11,381 nt of DNA from Acidimicrobiia bacterium (lineage in GTDB: Bacteria; Actinomycetota; Acidimicrobiia; Spongiisociales; UBA5794). Positions 1 to 6,375 of the stretch are shown here, piece after piece (positions within the stretch are counted from its first letter, which is position 1; the number at the start of each line of letters is the position of its first letter). The DNA is taken from contig JAUXCV010000034.1 of the NCBI GenBank assembly GCA_030618675.1, positions 1 to 11,381 on the forward strand, read 5' to 3'. Position numbers and translations under genes: made by a program. A model generated the notes under the pieces. It was not told where the DNA came from, did not search any database, and worked only from the letters and a program-made list of their open reading frames with translations.

Positions 1-2
1 AA

Positions 3-122
3 GTAGAAGTGGATCACATCGAGCGTGGCGAGAGCGGCTGGGGTGAAGGTTCCAGATTCAACAAGAAGAACTGGGCGATGTACATCGAATACACCCGGGA
101 TTCGTGCAGTGTCGAAGGCTGA
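3..122 (+). CDS. C-terminal fragment of an unidentified protein
   Basis: The frame that opens at base 3 stays open to a TGA at 120-122 and gives 39 residues, so only the end of a gene that begins before the window is visible. The tail is polar and aromatic-rich (FNKKNWAMYIEYT) and ends in a short segment with one cysteine (DSCSVEG). It has no membrane segment. A 12-bp hairpin begins 29 bp after the stop, which supports this being a real gene end. I do not recognise the family. The aromatic, non-helical look suggests the edge of a beta-rich, possibly secreted domain, but this is a guess. Confidence 0.5.
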   Translation, partial: VEVDHIERGESGWGEGSRFNKKNWAMYIEYTRDSCSVEG

Positions 123-150
123 CCACCACATCTTCGTCGATTGACCGTGA

Positions 151-181
151 GAGAACCCCGGGTGCGAGGCCCGGGGTTCTC
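151..181. terminator. Hairpin between two convergent genes, likely bidirectional terminator
   Basis: The arms GAGAACCCCGGG (151-162) and CCCGGGGTTCTC (170-181) pair perfectly over 12 bp around a 7-nt loop. The hairpin lies between a + strand gene ending at 122 and a - strand gene ending at 203, so it can serve both. Neither side has a clear U-tract, which is common for actinobacterial terminators. Confidence 0.75.
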
Positions 182-202
182 CGATTCCCGAGAGCGACGG
201 CC

Positions 203-895
203 TCAGAGGTGTTCGGCGAAGAACGCTTCTATCCTCTCCCACGAGTCCTCCGAGGCTCCCTCGTCGAACGCAACCGCCATGAGAGGACGCCCGATCAGCG
301 CCTTGGAGATCCGGTGGCCTTCTGCCTCGTTCATGAACGAGTGCCCGGCATTCGGGTAGGTCTCGATGTCATAAGGGACGTCGGTTCCTTCCAGCGCACG
401 GGACAGCTTGTTCCCATCACGCCCGATCAGCCGGTCCTTTCCCCCATAGGAAGCGATCACCGGGCAGAGTCGCTTGGCGATGTCGTCGCCGGGGAAGATC
501 CCGTAGTTCGTGGAGATGGCACGTGCGGTTCCTCTCGCCCCGAGCAGCAGAGCGAAGCTGCCGCCCATGCAGAAGCCAACGATGGCAACCCGACCGTCGG
601 CCACATCTTCACGATCGGCAAGAGATCGGAGGTGTTCCTCCGCCGTGTCGATGATGCTCCCCTCACCTATCTGGATCTGCGCCATCGCACGGGCGACACA
701 CGAGATCCTCCCCCCGTCGAGCAGGTCGGGAGCAACCGCAACGTAACCCAGACCGGCGACACGGTCGGTGATACGACGAATGTCGTCGTTGAGGCCGAAC
801 AGTTCGTGGATCACCAGGACACCCGGGGCCGGAAGATCCGAGGGAAGCGACTCGTACATCGCAACTCCGTCAACCGTGAGGTCGCGTCCGCTCAT
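203..895 (-). CDS. Dienelactone hydrolase family protein
   Basis: This is a soluble alpha/beta hydrolase of the dienelactone hydrolase (carboxymethylenebutenolidase) family, 230 aa, close to the usual length of about 230-240. Visible landmarks are HELFG near residue 30, whose Glu matches the active-site Glu of the family; the nucleophile elbow GFCMGG with Cys109; an acid in GGKD (Asp154); and AGHSF with His185. This is a complete Cys-Asp-His triad. The Met at 895 was chosen because AGGAGGGG lies 6 nt upstream; an in-frame ATG 27 bp further up (922) would place that Shine-Dalgarno inside the gene. A small zinc-ribbon gene on the same strand lies 62 bp upstream, so co-transcription is possible. 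The true substrate cannot be told. Many members outside chlorocatechol pathways have unknown esters or lactones as substrates, and no aromatic-degradation genes are nearby. Confidence 0.9.
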   Translation of the reverse strand: MSGRDLTVDGVAMYESLPSDLPAPGVLVIHELFGLNDDIRRITDRVAGLGYVAVAPDLLDGGRISCVARAMAQIQIGEGSIIDTAEEHLRSLADREDVADGRVAIVGFCMGGSFALLLGARGTARAISTNYGIFPGDDIAKRLCPVIASYGGKDRLIGRDGNKLSRALEGTDVPYDIETYPNAGHSFMNEAEGHRISKALIGRPLMAVAFDEGASEDSWERIEAFFAEHL

Positions 896-901
896 CGATC
901 T

Positions 902-909
902 CCCCTCCT
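902..909 (-). promoter_or_regulatory. Shine-Dalgarno that fixes the hydrolase start
   Basis: On the - strand AGGAGGGG ends 6 nt before the ATG at 895-893. It decides between two in-frame Met codons in favour of the shorter protein. Confidence 0.75.
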
Positions 910-957
910 CGTGACTCAGCATGGCTCGATTCCCGGCCAGCGTACGCCGTCTGTCGA

Positions 958-1284
958 TCAGGTGCCGGGACCGATGTTCGGAAGCTCGTCGGGCATCAGC
1001 GGATTCGGCCGATTCCGGTGGTACCGATCGAGCCTATCGGCGTCGCACACCGAGCAGAGGTGGACGGTCCGCGTTCCCACAACCGACAGCTGAGTGCCTC
1101 TCCCCTTCTCGACGATCGCCAGGGGCACGCCCTGGAGATCGCTACCACCGCACTTCGGACATCGGGGCGCCGGGTTGCGGTCCCACGACGCACCACACAC
1201 GCCACAGGTGACCGTGATCCGATCACCGTCTCGGGTCCCCGCGAGATCTTCGGTCTCACCGCAGTCGGGGCACGCCAGGTTCAT
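958..1284 (-). CDS. Small four-CxxC zinc-ribbon protein
   Basis: A 108-aa protein with four CxxC pairs: Cys5/8 (CPDC), Cys27/30 (CGVC), Cys42/45 (CPKC) and Cys77/80 (CSVC). The pairs are spaced as two consecutive zinc ribbons, so two structural zinc ions are likely. The segment between pairs three and four (GVPLAIVEKGRGTQLSVVG) is strand-forming. The C-terminus is polar and proline-rich, ending in PNIGPGT. There is no membrane segment, signal peptide or catalytic motif. Zinc ribbons of this kind bind nucleic acid or protein partners, and the partner is not visible. The start has no clear Shine-Dalgarno. It sits 99 bp downstream of the flippase gene and 62 bp upstream of the hydrolase on the same strand, so a loose operon is possible. 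I do not recognise a named family. Confidence 0.75.
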   Translation of the reverse strand: MNLACPDCGETEDLAGTRDGDRITVTCGVCGASWDRNPAPRCPKCGGSDLQGVPLAIVEKGRGTQLSVVGTRTVHLCSVCDADRLDRYHRNRPNPLMPDELPNIGPGT

Positions 1285-1383
1285 GGCGAATCGCCGGGCG
1301 TGTCGATGATGTACATAGGAAGTGCAACGCTACTCGACACTCACGGCATCCCGGGTTGTGAGCACAGCCGCAGAAGCCGCCGT

Positions 1384-2652
1384 TCAGGCAGGCTCAGGCT
1401 CCGCGCTCACTTCGCCGTCCGAGTTCTTCGGTACGCGATACGACAGAATGGCCGTGGAGGCCAACGCGGCGATCTCCCCCATCAGGAAGGCAAGACCGAG
1501 GCGCACGGCGATTTCGCCATCCGACAGCGCGAGGGCGATCATCGCGACCACAAGAGCGAAACCCCAACCAATCGCCAGGCGTGTGGTGTCGCCCCGCGCC
1601 ACGAGCACCTGGCCCACGAACATCGCTCCGCCTGTGATGATGATGCCCGCAGCTGCCACTCCCACGAAAACCGACGGTGGGCGGAAACCCTCACCGAACA
1701 GCAGCGCAACGATGTCCGGACCGATTCGAGCAGCCAGGAACCCGGTCGGAATCGCCAGCACCGCAGCACCGATCGTGAACTTCACAACCCAGCGATTCAG
1801 CTCCGCATCGAGTCCGAGCGTTGCGAGATTCGTGAGCGGAGGCAGAACCCGGGCTACGAGGCTGGATCCAAGAACAAGCGGAACCCGCACGATCGTCAGA
1901 GTCACATAGATGATGCTGATCTCGGCTGCCGCGGCCCCCATCGCCCCGGCCACGAGCGGCCCGGCGACGAGCAGAACCTGTGAGGCCGCAGCCGCCAGGA
2001 TGAGGCTTGTCAGAAATCGACTCGGGCTCTCCTCGCTGTGTGCGGTCTCCTTGCCGGGAAGGCGCACACTCGACGCCCACACCAAGATGAAGAGTGGGCC
2101 AACAGCGAGAGCGACGCCGAAACCCAATGCACTCGGCACGATCAGTGCAAGACCGATCGCCACGACGAGACGGAGCGCGGCCGTACCCGCCGTTGCACCT
2201 CCGTAGGCAGCGAACCGGCGATGCCCCGCCAACTGGCCACGGCCGACCACATTGAGACCATGGGTCAGAACAGTCGCAATGACAAGGACAATGAAGAGGC
2301 TCTGCCCCGCGAACAGTCGATCCCTACCGATGAAGGCGACCAGAGCGGCGATGACGACGGTGATCAGGACGGCTGTGCGGATGGTTGGGCGCGGATCCCG
2401 ATTGAAGCCACCCCGGAAGGTCACGGCACGGATGACAAGCTGCTCAATCGGCAACAACACGATCGCGAACACGAGGAAGGTCAGAGCAAGCAGCGACGCC
2501 ACGGGAGCGAACTCGACCTCACCGAGCGATCGAGCGCCGAACAGTTGGTAGACGTAGTTGATGAACGAATGAACAACCGTGCCGGCGATCAGATACGCCG
2601 TCCCGTCGGTTGCCCATCGTTTGAGGAGTGAGGGTCGGTCTGGTGTGGCCAT
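1384..2652 (-). CDS. Polysaccharide flippase-like membrane protein (MOP superfamily)
   Basis: A 422-aa polytopic membrane protein with roughly a dozen hydrophobic segments running almost to the C-terminus, which ends in a short charged acidic tail. Length, helix pattern and the basic loops between helices fit the Wzx / oligosaccharide flippase branch of the MOP exporter superfamily, which moves lipid-linked glycans across the cytoplasmic membrane. The frame is open to a Met at 2796. I chose the Met at 2652 because the first 48 residues of the longer form are low-complexity, proline- and glycine-rich and unlike a flippase N-terminus, and because a purine-rich GGTGGTGGAG lies just before the internal ATG. 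It is divergent from an LCP-family ligase gene, which supports a role in wall glycopolymer export. The glycan is unknown, and assignment to a specific Wzx type is not possible by eye. Confidence 0.78.
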   Translation of the reverse strand: MATPDRPSLLKRWATDGTAYLIAGTVVHSFINYVYQLFGARSLGEVEFAPVASLLALTFLVFAIVLLPIEQLVIRAVTFRGGFNRDPRPTIRTAVLITVVIAALVAFIGRDRLFAGQSLFIVLVIATVLTHGLNVVGRGQLAGHRRFAAYGGATAGTAALRLVVAIGLALIVPSALGFGVALAVGPLFILVWASSVRLPGKETAHSEESPSRFLTSLILAAAASQVLLVAGPLVAGAMGAAAAEISIIYVTLTIVRVPLVLGSSLVARVLPPLTNLATLGLDAELNRWVVKFTIGAAVLAIPTGFLAARIGPDIVALLFGEGFRPPSVFVGVAAAGIIITGGAMFVGQVLVARGDTTRLAIGWGFALVVAMIALALSDGEIAVRLGLAFLMGEIAALASTAILSYRVPKNSDGEVSAEPEPA

Positions 2653-2842
2653 GGCTCCACCACCAGGACAAGGGAATGGTGGCAACGACAGACTAGTCCC
2701 CGTTCTGTCATCATCCAGTGCACACATGGTCGTCGGATTCCCCGGTGAACCAACAGGCGCCCGGTGCCCTGACTGTGCCTCCGACATGATCTCCATCGGC
2801 GCACCGGCGGAGCGATTACCCCTACTAATCGACCTGCTTTCC

Positions 2843-2848
2843 TAGCAT
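2843..2848 (+). promoter_or_regulatory. Candidate -10 box for a leaderless LCP transcript
   Basis: TAGCAT (TAnnnT pattern) ends 6 nt before the ATG at 2855, and no Shine-Dalgarno is visible in front of that ATG. This spacing would put the transcription start at or next to the start codon. No convincing -35 box is seen. Confidence 0.35.
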
Positions 2849-2854
2849 GTCGCC

Positions 2855-4348
2855 ATGGCCACTTCTGCCGACAATCCGAGAGAACCGGGCGCGGGCAAGC
2901 ATCCGCTGATCGCTGCTCTGCTGTCGGCCATCCTGCCGGGAACGGGCCAGATCTACGTCGGCCAACGGGCCCGCGGACGCAACCTGCTGATTGCCGACCT
3001 GGCAGTCCTTGCGATCGGCCTGTTCTTCTTCCATGACAAGCTCTCGATCGCCACCGCCTTCGTCAAGCCAACGATGCTCGCCATCATGATGATCGTGAGC
3101 ATCGGCCTGCTCGGCTACCGGGTATGGGCGGCAGACGACGCGTATCACCTTGCTCGCGAGCAGGCCGGATCGACCCGTCTCACCGGACTGGCATCCGTTG
3201 CCGTCATCCTCGTTCTCACCGGCGTACTTCTGGCACCACACGTGGTGTTCGGGTACTACGACCTGGTCCAGTACAACCTCATCACCACGGTGTTCGGTGG
3301 CAACGAAAGCGAACCTGTGGCCGCTCCCGCTCCCGTTGTCGGCGAGACTCCGGCGGAACCGTCGGCCGACGGCGAGTCCGGTTCCACGGATACCACGGCG
3401 GCCGGTACGGAAACCACGATCACCCTGAACGAAGGCGAGATCTGGGATGGGCTCGACCGGCTCAACATCCTGCTGATCGGAGGGGACTTCGGTGTCGGTC
3501 GGACGGGGATCCGCACCGATTCGATGATCACTGTGAGCATCGATCCGGAAACCGGAGAGACCGCCATGTTCCAGGTGCCTCGCAACTGGACGTACGCCCC
3601 TCTCCCTGATGGCATGGGCGTCTGGGACTGCAACTGCTACCCGGGTCTGACGAACGAACTCTGGGTGATGGGAACACAGTATCCCGATGCGTTCCCCGGA
3701 CCAGGCACTCCATCGGAGAACGCGGTCAAGGGAATGACCAGTGCGTTCCTCGGCATACCCATCCACTACTACGCACTCGTCAACCTCGATGGCTTCGTCG
3801 ATCTCGTTGACGCCCTTGGAGGCGTTGACATCTACGTGGAGAAAGAGATCATCGACAACGAGTTCCCCAACTACGAAGACGGGAGCATCACGACGCTGAA
3901 GATCGAGCAGGGTCAGCAGCACATGGACGGTGAACTCGCTCTGGCCTACTCGCGGACACGCCACCAGGACTCCGACTACTACCGGATGTTCCGGCAGCGG
4001 TGCATTCTGGAAGGACTCCTCGAGCAGACCGACCCCGCTTCCCTTCTCCTCAACTTCGGCAAGCTTTCTTCGGTCATTCAGGACACGATGAGTACCGACA
4101 TCCCGATCGATGCTCTTCCGCAGTTGGTCGAGTTGATGACCAAGGTCGAGAGGGACGAGATCGTGTCGATCAGGTTCATGCCCCCGACCTACCACCTCAA
4201 GTACCGCGACGACGGAGAGAAGGGTCGAATCGCCAACATCGACCTGGTCCACGAGCACGTGCAGTTCATCCTCGACGATCCACAAGGCGCGAAGGTGGCA
4301 CTGGGCCTGGATGAAACCGAAGAGTGCCCGAAGGCACCGGACGCCTGA
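2855..4348 (+). CDS. LCP (LytR-CpsA-Psr) family cell-wall glycopolymer ligase
   Basis: LCP enzymes transfer lipid-linked glycopolymers (teichoic acid, capsule or arabinogalactan type) onto peptidoglycan outside the membrane. In this 497-aa protein, residues 17-60 carry a PGTGQIYVGQRARG motif followed by a hydrophobic helix, resembling a TM2-type hairpin. More helices lie near 72-88 and 110-132, then a Thr/Ala/Pro-rich linker (about 150-190). The LCP domain runs from about residue 203 to 445: LLIGGD, RTDSM (Arg220, Asp222), VPRNW (Arg243), and SRTRHQDSDYYRMFRQR (Arg367, Arg369, Asp372, Asp374, Arg380). These include the arginines and aspartates that bind the polyprenyl pyrophosphate and metal in this family. 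The usual PRD is PRN here. A DCNC motif (Cys259, Cys261) is an uncommon insert. It is divergent from a flippase-like gene. The attached polymer is not determined. Confidence 0.92.
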   Translation: MATSADNPREPGAGKHPLIAALLSAILPGTGQIYVGQRARGRNLLIADLAVLAIGLFFFHDKLSIATAFVKPTMLAIMMIVSIGLLGYRVWAADDAYHLAREQAGSTRLTGLASVAVILVLTGVLLAPHVVFGYYDLVQYNLITTVFGGNESEPVAAPAPVVGETPAEPSADGESGSTDTTAAGTETTITLNEGEIWDGLDRLNILLIGGDFGVGRTGIRTDSMITVSIDPETGETAMFQVPRNWTYAPLPDGMGVWDCNCYPGLTNELWVMGTQYPDAFPGPGTPSENAVKGMTSAFLGIPIHYYALVNLDGFVDLVDALGGVDIYVEKEIIDNEFPNYEDGSITTLKIEQGQQHMDGELALAYSRTRHQDSDYYRMFRQRCILEGLLEQTDPASLLLNFGKLSSVIQDTMSTDIPIDALPQLVELMTKVERDEIVSIRFMPPTYHLKYRDDGEKGRIANIDLVHEHVQFILDDPQGAKVALGLDETEECPKAPDA

Positions 4349-4603
4349 CGTTTGTCAGATCTGCCGGGAGTCCTCGCATCGGCGTCGGCGCTCGCCTCCC
4401 CCACTCACCCCCGCCGCCGGTGGACCTCCGCATGGCGTTCGGTGAGTAGGCCGAACGAATCAGCCTCTTCGGATTTGGACGGGGTGTGGCGACGAAGCCG
4501 GTAGTGAGTCGGGTGAAGCCTCGGACCGTCGTGCGTAGAGGATCAGCGGATTGGTGCACACGTGAGTGTGAGAACTGGGCTTGATCCATGCGGCGCGTGA
4601 TGT
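4349..4603. other. Non-coding half of a convergent gap
   Basis: This stretch follows the LCP stop and precedes the nested hairpin element. It holds one modest hairpin, CGTTCGG (4436-4442) with CCGAACG (4451-4457) and an 8-nt loop, 87 bp past the LCP stop. That hairpin could end LCP transcription, but it lacks a U-tract. Open frames here (for example on the - strand from 4589) have arginine- and proline-rich compositions unlike the neighbouring genes and overlap the LCP end. I see no credible gene. Confidence 0.5.
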
Positions 4604-4742
4604 CTTCTTCCCTCCCCTCAGGGGAGGGTGGCAGCGCCGCCAGGCGCTGACGGGAGGGGTCAGAAGGTTCCTCGTCCGGTTCGGCCTTTGACCCCCTCCG
4701 CCTCCTTCGTCGGCACCTCCCCCTGAGGGGGAGGAAGAGAAC
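4604..4742. repeat. Nested-hairpin intergenic repeat element (REP/MITE-like)
   Basis: About 140 bp built of stacked inverted repeats. Outer left: CCCTCCCC (4610-4617) with GGGGAGGG (4621-4628), 3-nt loop. Next: CAGCGCC (4632-4638) with GGCGCTG (4643-4649), loop GCCA. A long-range pair follows: GGAGGGGTCA (about 4653-4662) with TGACCCCCTCC (about 4689-4699), apart from a single-base bulge. Outer right: CCTCCCCC (4716-4723) with GGGGGAGG (4727-4734), loop TGA. The ends are loosely inverted (TTCTTCC on the left, GGAAGAGAA on the right). There is no transposase. The form resembles non-autonomous palindromic elements scattered in intergenic DNA. Only one copy is present here, so its repeat status in the genome is inferred from the architecture. 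Confidence 0.6.
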
Positions 4743-4764
4743 CGCGTCCTATCCGCGCGTCTTC

Positions 4765-4786
4765 GTAGTACGTACGGACGTACTAC
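4765..4786. repeat. Nine-base-arm palindrome in the convergent gap
   Basis: GTAGTACGT (4765-4773) and ACGTACTAC (4778-4786) are perfect inverted repeats around ACGG. The palindrome lies 55 bp past the stop of the small membrane-protein gene (- strand). It could be a terminator for that operon, though no U-tract follows, or an operator for a dimeric regulator. Its composition, rich in TA and AC steps, differs from the C/G-tract hairpins beside it. Confidence 0.45.
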
Positions 4787-4841
4787 AGCCTGTCATCTCC
4801 CAGGTTCTAGCCGACCCCGCTCATTCCCGAAGTGCCACGAA

Positions 4842-5033
4842 TCAACCCTCGTCTGATCGACTCGACGCGATGGCCGAGATGGCCAATCCAACGCCGAGCA
4901 GGAGCACGGCTCCTGGAACGATCCAGCGGCCGAAGTTGTCCGGAAGCCACTCCCGCGCCGGTGCGATGAAGGCGAGGGCCACGAACAGTGCCCCGAAGAT
5001 GAACGAGATGATGTCGAAACGGTGACGGTACAT
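4842..5033 (-). CDS. Small two-helix membrane protein linked to PspC gene
   Basis: A 63-aa protein with two hydrophobic helices (about residues 8-26 and 38-56) joined by a short charged turn (PAREWLPDNFGR), and a polar SSRSDEG tail. It starts 4 bp after the stop of the PspC/LiaF-like gene. GGGAGGG, 8 nt before its ATG, overlaps the end of that gene, so the two are very probably translated from one message. Size and topology recall small LiaI-type or similar membrane partners of PspC/LiaF proteins, but there is no diagnostic motif and I do not assign a family. A role in the same envelope-stress module is inferred from coupling only. Confidence 0.75.
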   Translation of the reverse strand: MYRHRFDIISFIFGALFVALAFIAPAREWLPDNFGRWIVPGAVLLLGVGLAISAIASSRSDEG

Positions 5034-5037
5034 AGGA

Positions 5038-6282
5038 CTAGCCCTCCCAGCGGCTTGAAGATTCTCTTATGACGATGGAGCCGACACCGGCATTGGCGTC
5101 GATGCTGAACATCCAATCGTCTCCGGACGCCGAGAGCGTCTCTTCGGTTCGAGAGACTCCGAGTCCGGCAGATTGGTAGCCGAGGATGTCGACCGATCCG
5201 ATTCCCACCCTGCCGTGCACGATCGCACTTGCGGGTTCCGGTAGCCAGATCCTTATCTCCCCGGCGCCGATCTTCGCTTCGATCGGTATCGGATAGGTAC
5301 CTGGAAACTCGTCAGACGCCGGTTCGAAGTCCCGCAGGTCGATCTCGAGAACCCCTGCACCGTGCTCGTACTTGAAATCGACGCGCTCCAGATCCTCGAT
5401 GGACTCGACCCGGACGTACCGTTCTCCTGCCTCACCGCTGATCGACCAGGTGGGCCCGACACTCGCGAGAAACAGAATCGGCATCAGAAGCAGGCCGACG
5501 ACGATGAGCCACCTCGCCCGGCCGAAGAGCGCCCCGACGAGCAGGCCCGCTCCGAGGACTCCCACCGTGACCGCGACGTAGTGAACAGGGTCGGGGAAGA
5601 GCACTCCTGCGACGTCGAGGATTGCGAGACCTCCCACGGCGATCAGGGTCGCCGCCACCGTCAACCGTCCCAGGATCGACTTCGGTCGAGGCGGGCGGGC
5701 AGGTGGCCGCGGTTCGGCCCTCACTTCCGTGGTAACCGCCGGAGCTCCGGCATCCTCATCCTCGGCGATCGGTTCATCTCCGGACGGTTCCGGGTAGGCC
5801 TCATGATCGTCCGGGTACGCCTCGTGGTCGGTGTCATCGATCGACGGAGGCACCTCGCCCCCGCCTGCCGGTGGTCCGGAGCGGCGATCGAGGTCACCCC
5901 GGTACAACAGGACTCCGATGACGAGCAGGATCGCAGCGAATACGAACTTGCCGGAGATCAGATGGAAGCTCGAAGCCAACATGACCGCTGCCACACCGAC
6001 AAGGATCACGCCGACGACCATCCCCGTGTTCGACGTATCGAAGCCGGTGAGCCACTGGGCGATGATCGGATCGTCGCTCCCCTCCTCCGGAATGAGGAGC
6101 CATCCGAGGACATAGAGAAGGAGGCCAATTCCGCCGAATACCGTCATCAGAACGAACGCGACACGGAACCAGGTCGGGCTGATGCCGAACCGGATTCCGA
6201 GGCCGGCGGCCACGCCTGCAAACGCTCGGCCCTCGATCGGGCGGCGGAGCGGCCGGTTTGTGGAGTAGGTTGAATTGCTCAT
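5038..6282 (-). CDS. PspC-domain membrane protein with LiaF-like (toastrack) C-terminus
   Basis: A 414-aa membrane protein. Residues about 10-68 form a PspC domain (RPIEGRAFAGVAAGLG, then a helix ending in GWLLIPEE). Two more helices lie near 87-104 and 110-127. A long acidic and proline-rich linker (135-200) contains a tandem DHEAYP repeat. Three further helices lie near 205-228, 233-253 and 257-274. The C-terminal part (about 285-407) is a strand-rich repeat with glycine turns (GAGVLEIDL, GAGEIRIWLP, GIGSVDILG, GVGSIVIRE), as in the LiaF C-terminal or toastrack domain. Such proteins sense membrane or wall damage and restrain or signal through a partner two-component system. Here that partner is encoded divergently, 131 bp away. 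The ATG at 6282 has only a weak GGGG upstream; a stop in the same frame upstream excludes a much longer protein. Confidence 0.88.
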   Translation of the reverse strand: MSNSTYSTNRPLRRPIEGRAFAGVAAGLGIRFGISPTWFRVAFVLMTVFGGIGLLLYVLGWLLIPEEGSDDPIIAQWLTGFDTSNTGMVVGVILVGVAAVMLASSFHLISGKFVFAAILLVIGVLLYRGDLDRRSGPPAGGGEVPPSIDDTDHEAYPDDHEAYPEPSGDEPIAEDEDAGAPAVTTEVRAEPRPPARPPRPKSILGRLTVAATLIAVGGLAILDVAGVLFPDPVHYVAVTVGVLGAGLLVGALFGRARWLIVVGLLLMPILFLASVGPTWSISGEAGERYVRVESIEDLERVDFKYEHGAGVLEIDLRDFEPASDEFPGTYPIPIEAKIGAGEIRIWLPEPASAIVHGRVGIGSVDILGYQSAGLGVSRTEETLSASGDDWMFSIDANAGVGSIVIRESSSRWEG

Positions 6283-6289
6283 GGCCCCA

Positions 6290-6313
6290 TCATGCGGCCT
6301 GCGTGCGCTTCAT
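6290..6313 (-). other. Possible 7-codon leader ORF before the PspC gene
   Basis: On the - strand an ATG at 6313 begins MKRTQAA and stops at 6290, 7 bp before the PspC start. AGGAGGA (6331-6325) lies 11 nt before this ATG and is the best Shine-Dalgarno in the spacer, better than anything in front of the PspC gene itself. It may be a leader peptide whose translation feeds ribosomes to the next gene, or it may be chance. Confidence 0.25.
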
Positions 6314-6337
6314 GGAATCGGGAATCCTCCTGGTCGA

Positions 6338-6367
6338 ACCCTGACGTCTCAGGGATATCTCAGGGTT
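6338..6367. promoter_or_regulatory. Candidate response-regulator operator in the divergent spacer
   Basis: CCCTGA (6339-6344) and TCAGGG (6349-6354) form an inverted repeat with a 4-bp centre. A second TCAGGG (6360-6365) repeats the downstream arm as TCTCAGGG, 11 bp further on, so it lies on the same face of the helix. The outermost pair extends to AACCCTGA / TCAGGGTT (8 bp each). The site lies between the divergent PspC gene and the sensor-kinase gene, about 45-75 bp upstream of the predicted kinase transcription start. That is a typical activator position for a NarL/LiaR-type regulator. The link to the regulator encoded here is inference. Confidence 0.55.
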
Positions 6368-6375
6368 GTCACCGG

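Noticed and set aside
104..1093. 329-aa open frame on the + strand across the hydrolase gene
   Set aside because: Arginine-, proline- and serine-rich composition without motifs, spanning the terminator hairpin and lying opposite a hydrolase with a complete catalytic triad.
1018..2631. Two long + strand frames (1018-1983 and 2038-2631) opposite the flippase
   Set aside because: Highly charged sequence (Arg, Asp, His, Glu) typical of antisense frames opposite membrane-protein genes.
2653..2796. In-frame N-terminal extension of the flippase by 48 residues
   Set aside because: Low-complexity, Pro/Gly-rich and not membrane-like; the internal ATG at 2652 has a better ribosome site and gives a typical flippase N-terminus.
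2825..4285. 486-aa open frame on the - strand opposite the LCP gene
   Set aside because: It is a mirror of a high-GC gene; its sequence is rich in Asp, Val, Arg and Gln with no domain pattern, while the + strand frame has full LCP motifs.
4266..4589. 107-aa - strand frame in the convergent gap, considered as a transposase or small-gene remnant
   Set aside because: No transposase motif, arginine- and proline-rich, and its end overlaps the LCP coding region. It might be a degenerate remnant, but nothing supports this.
5362..6273. 303-aa + strand frame opposite the PspC/LiaF gene
   Set aside because: Charged antisense shadow; the - strand frame has PspC and toastrack features and correct membrane helices.
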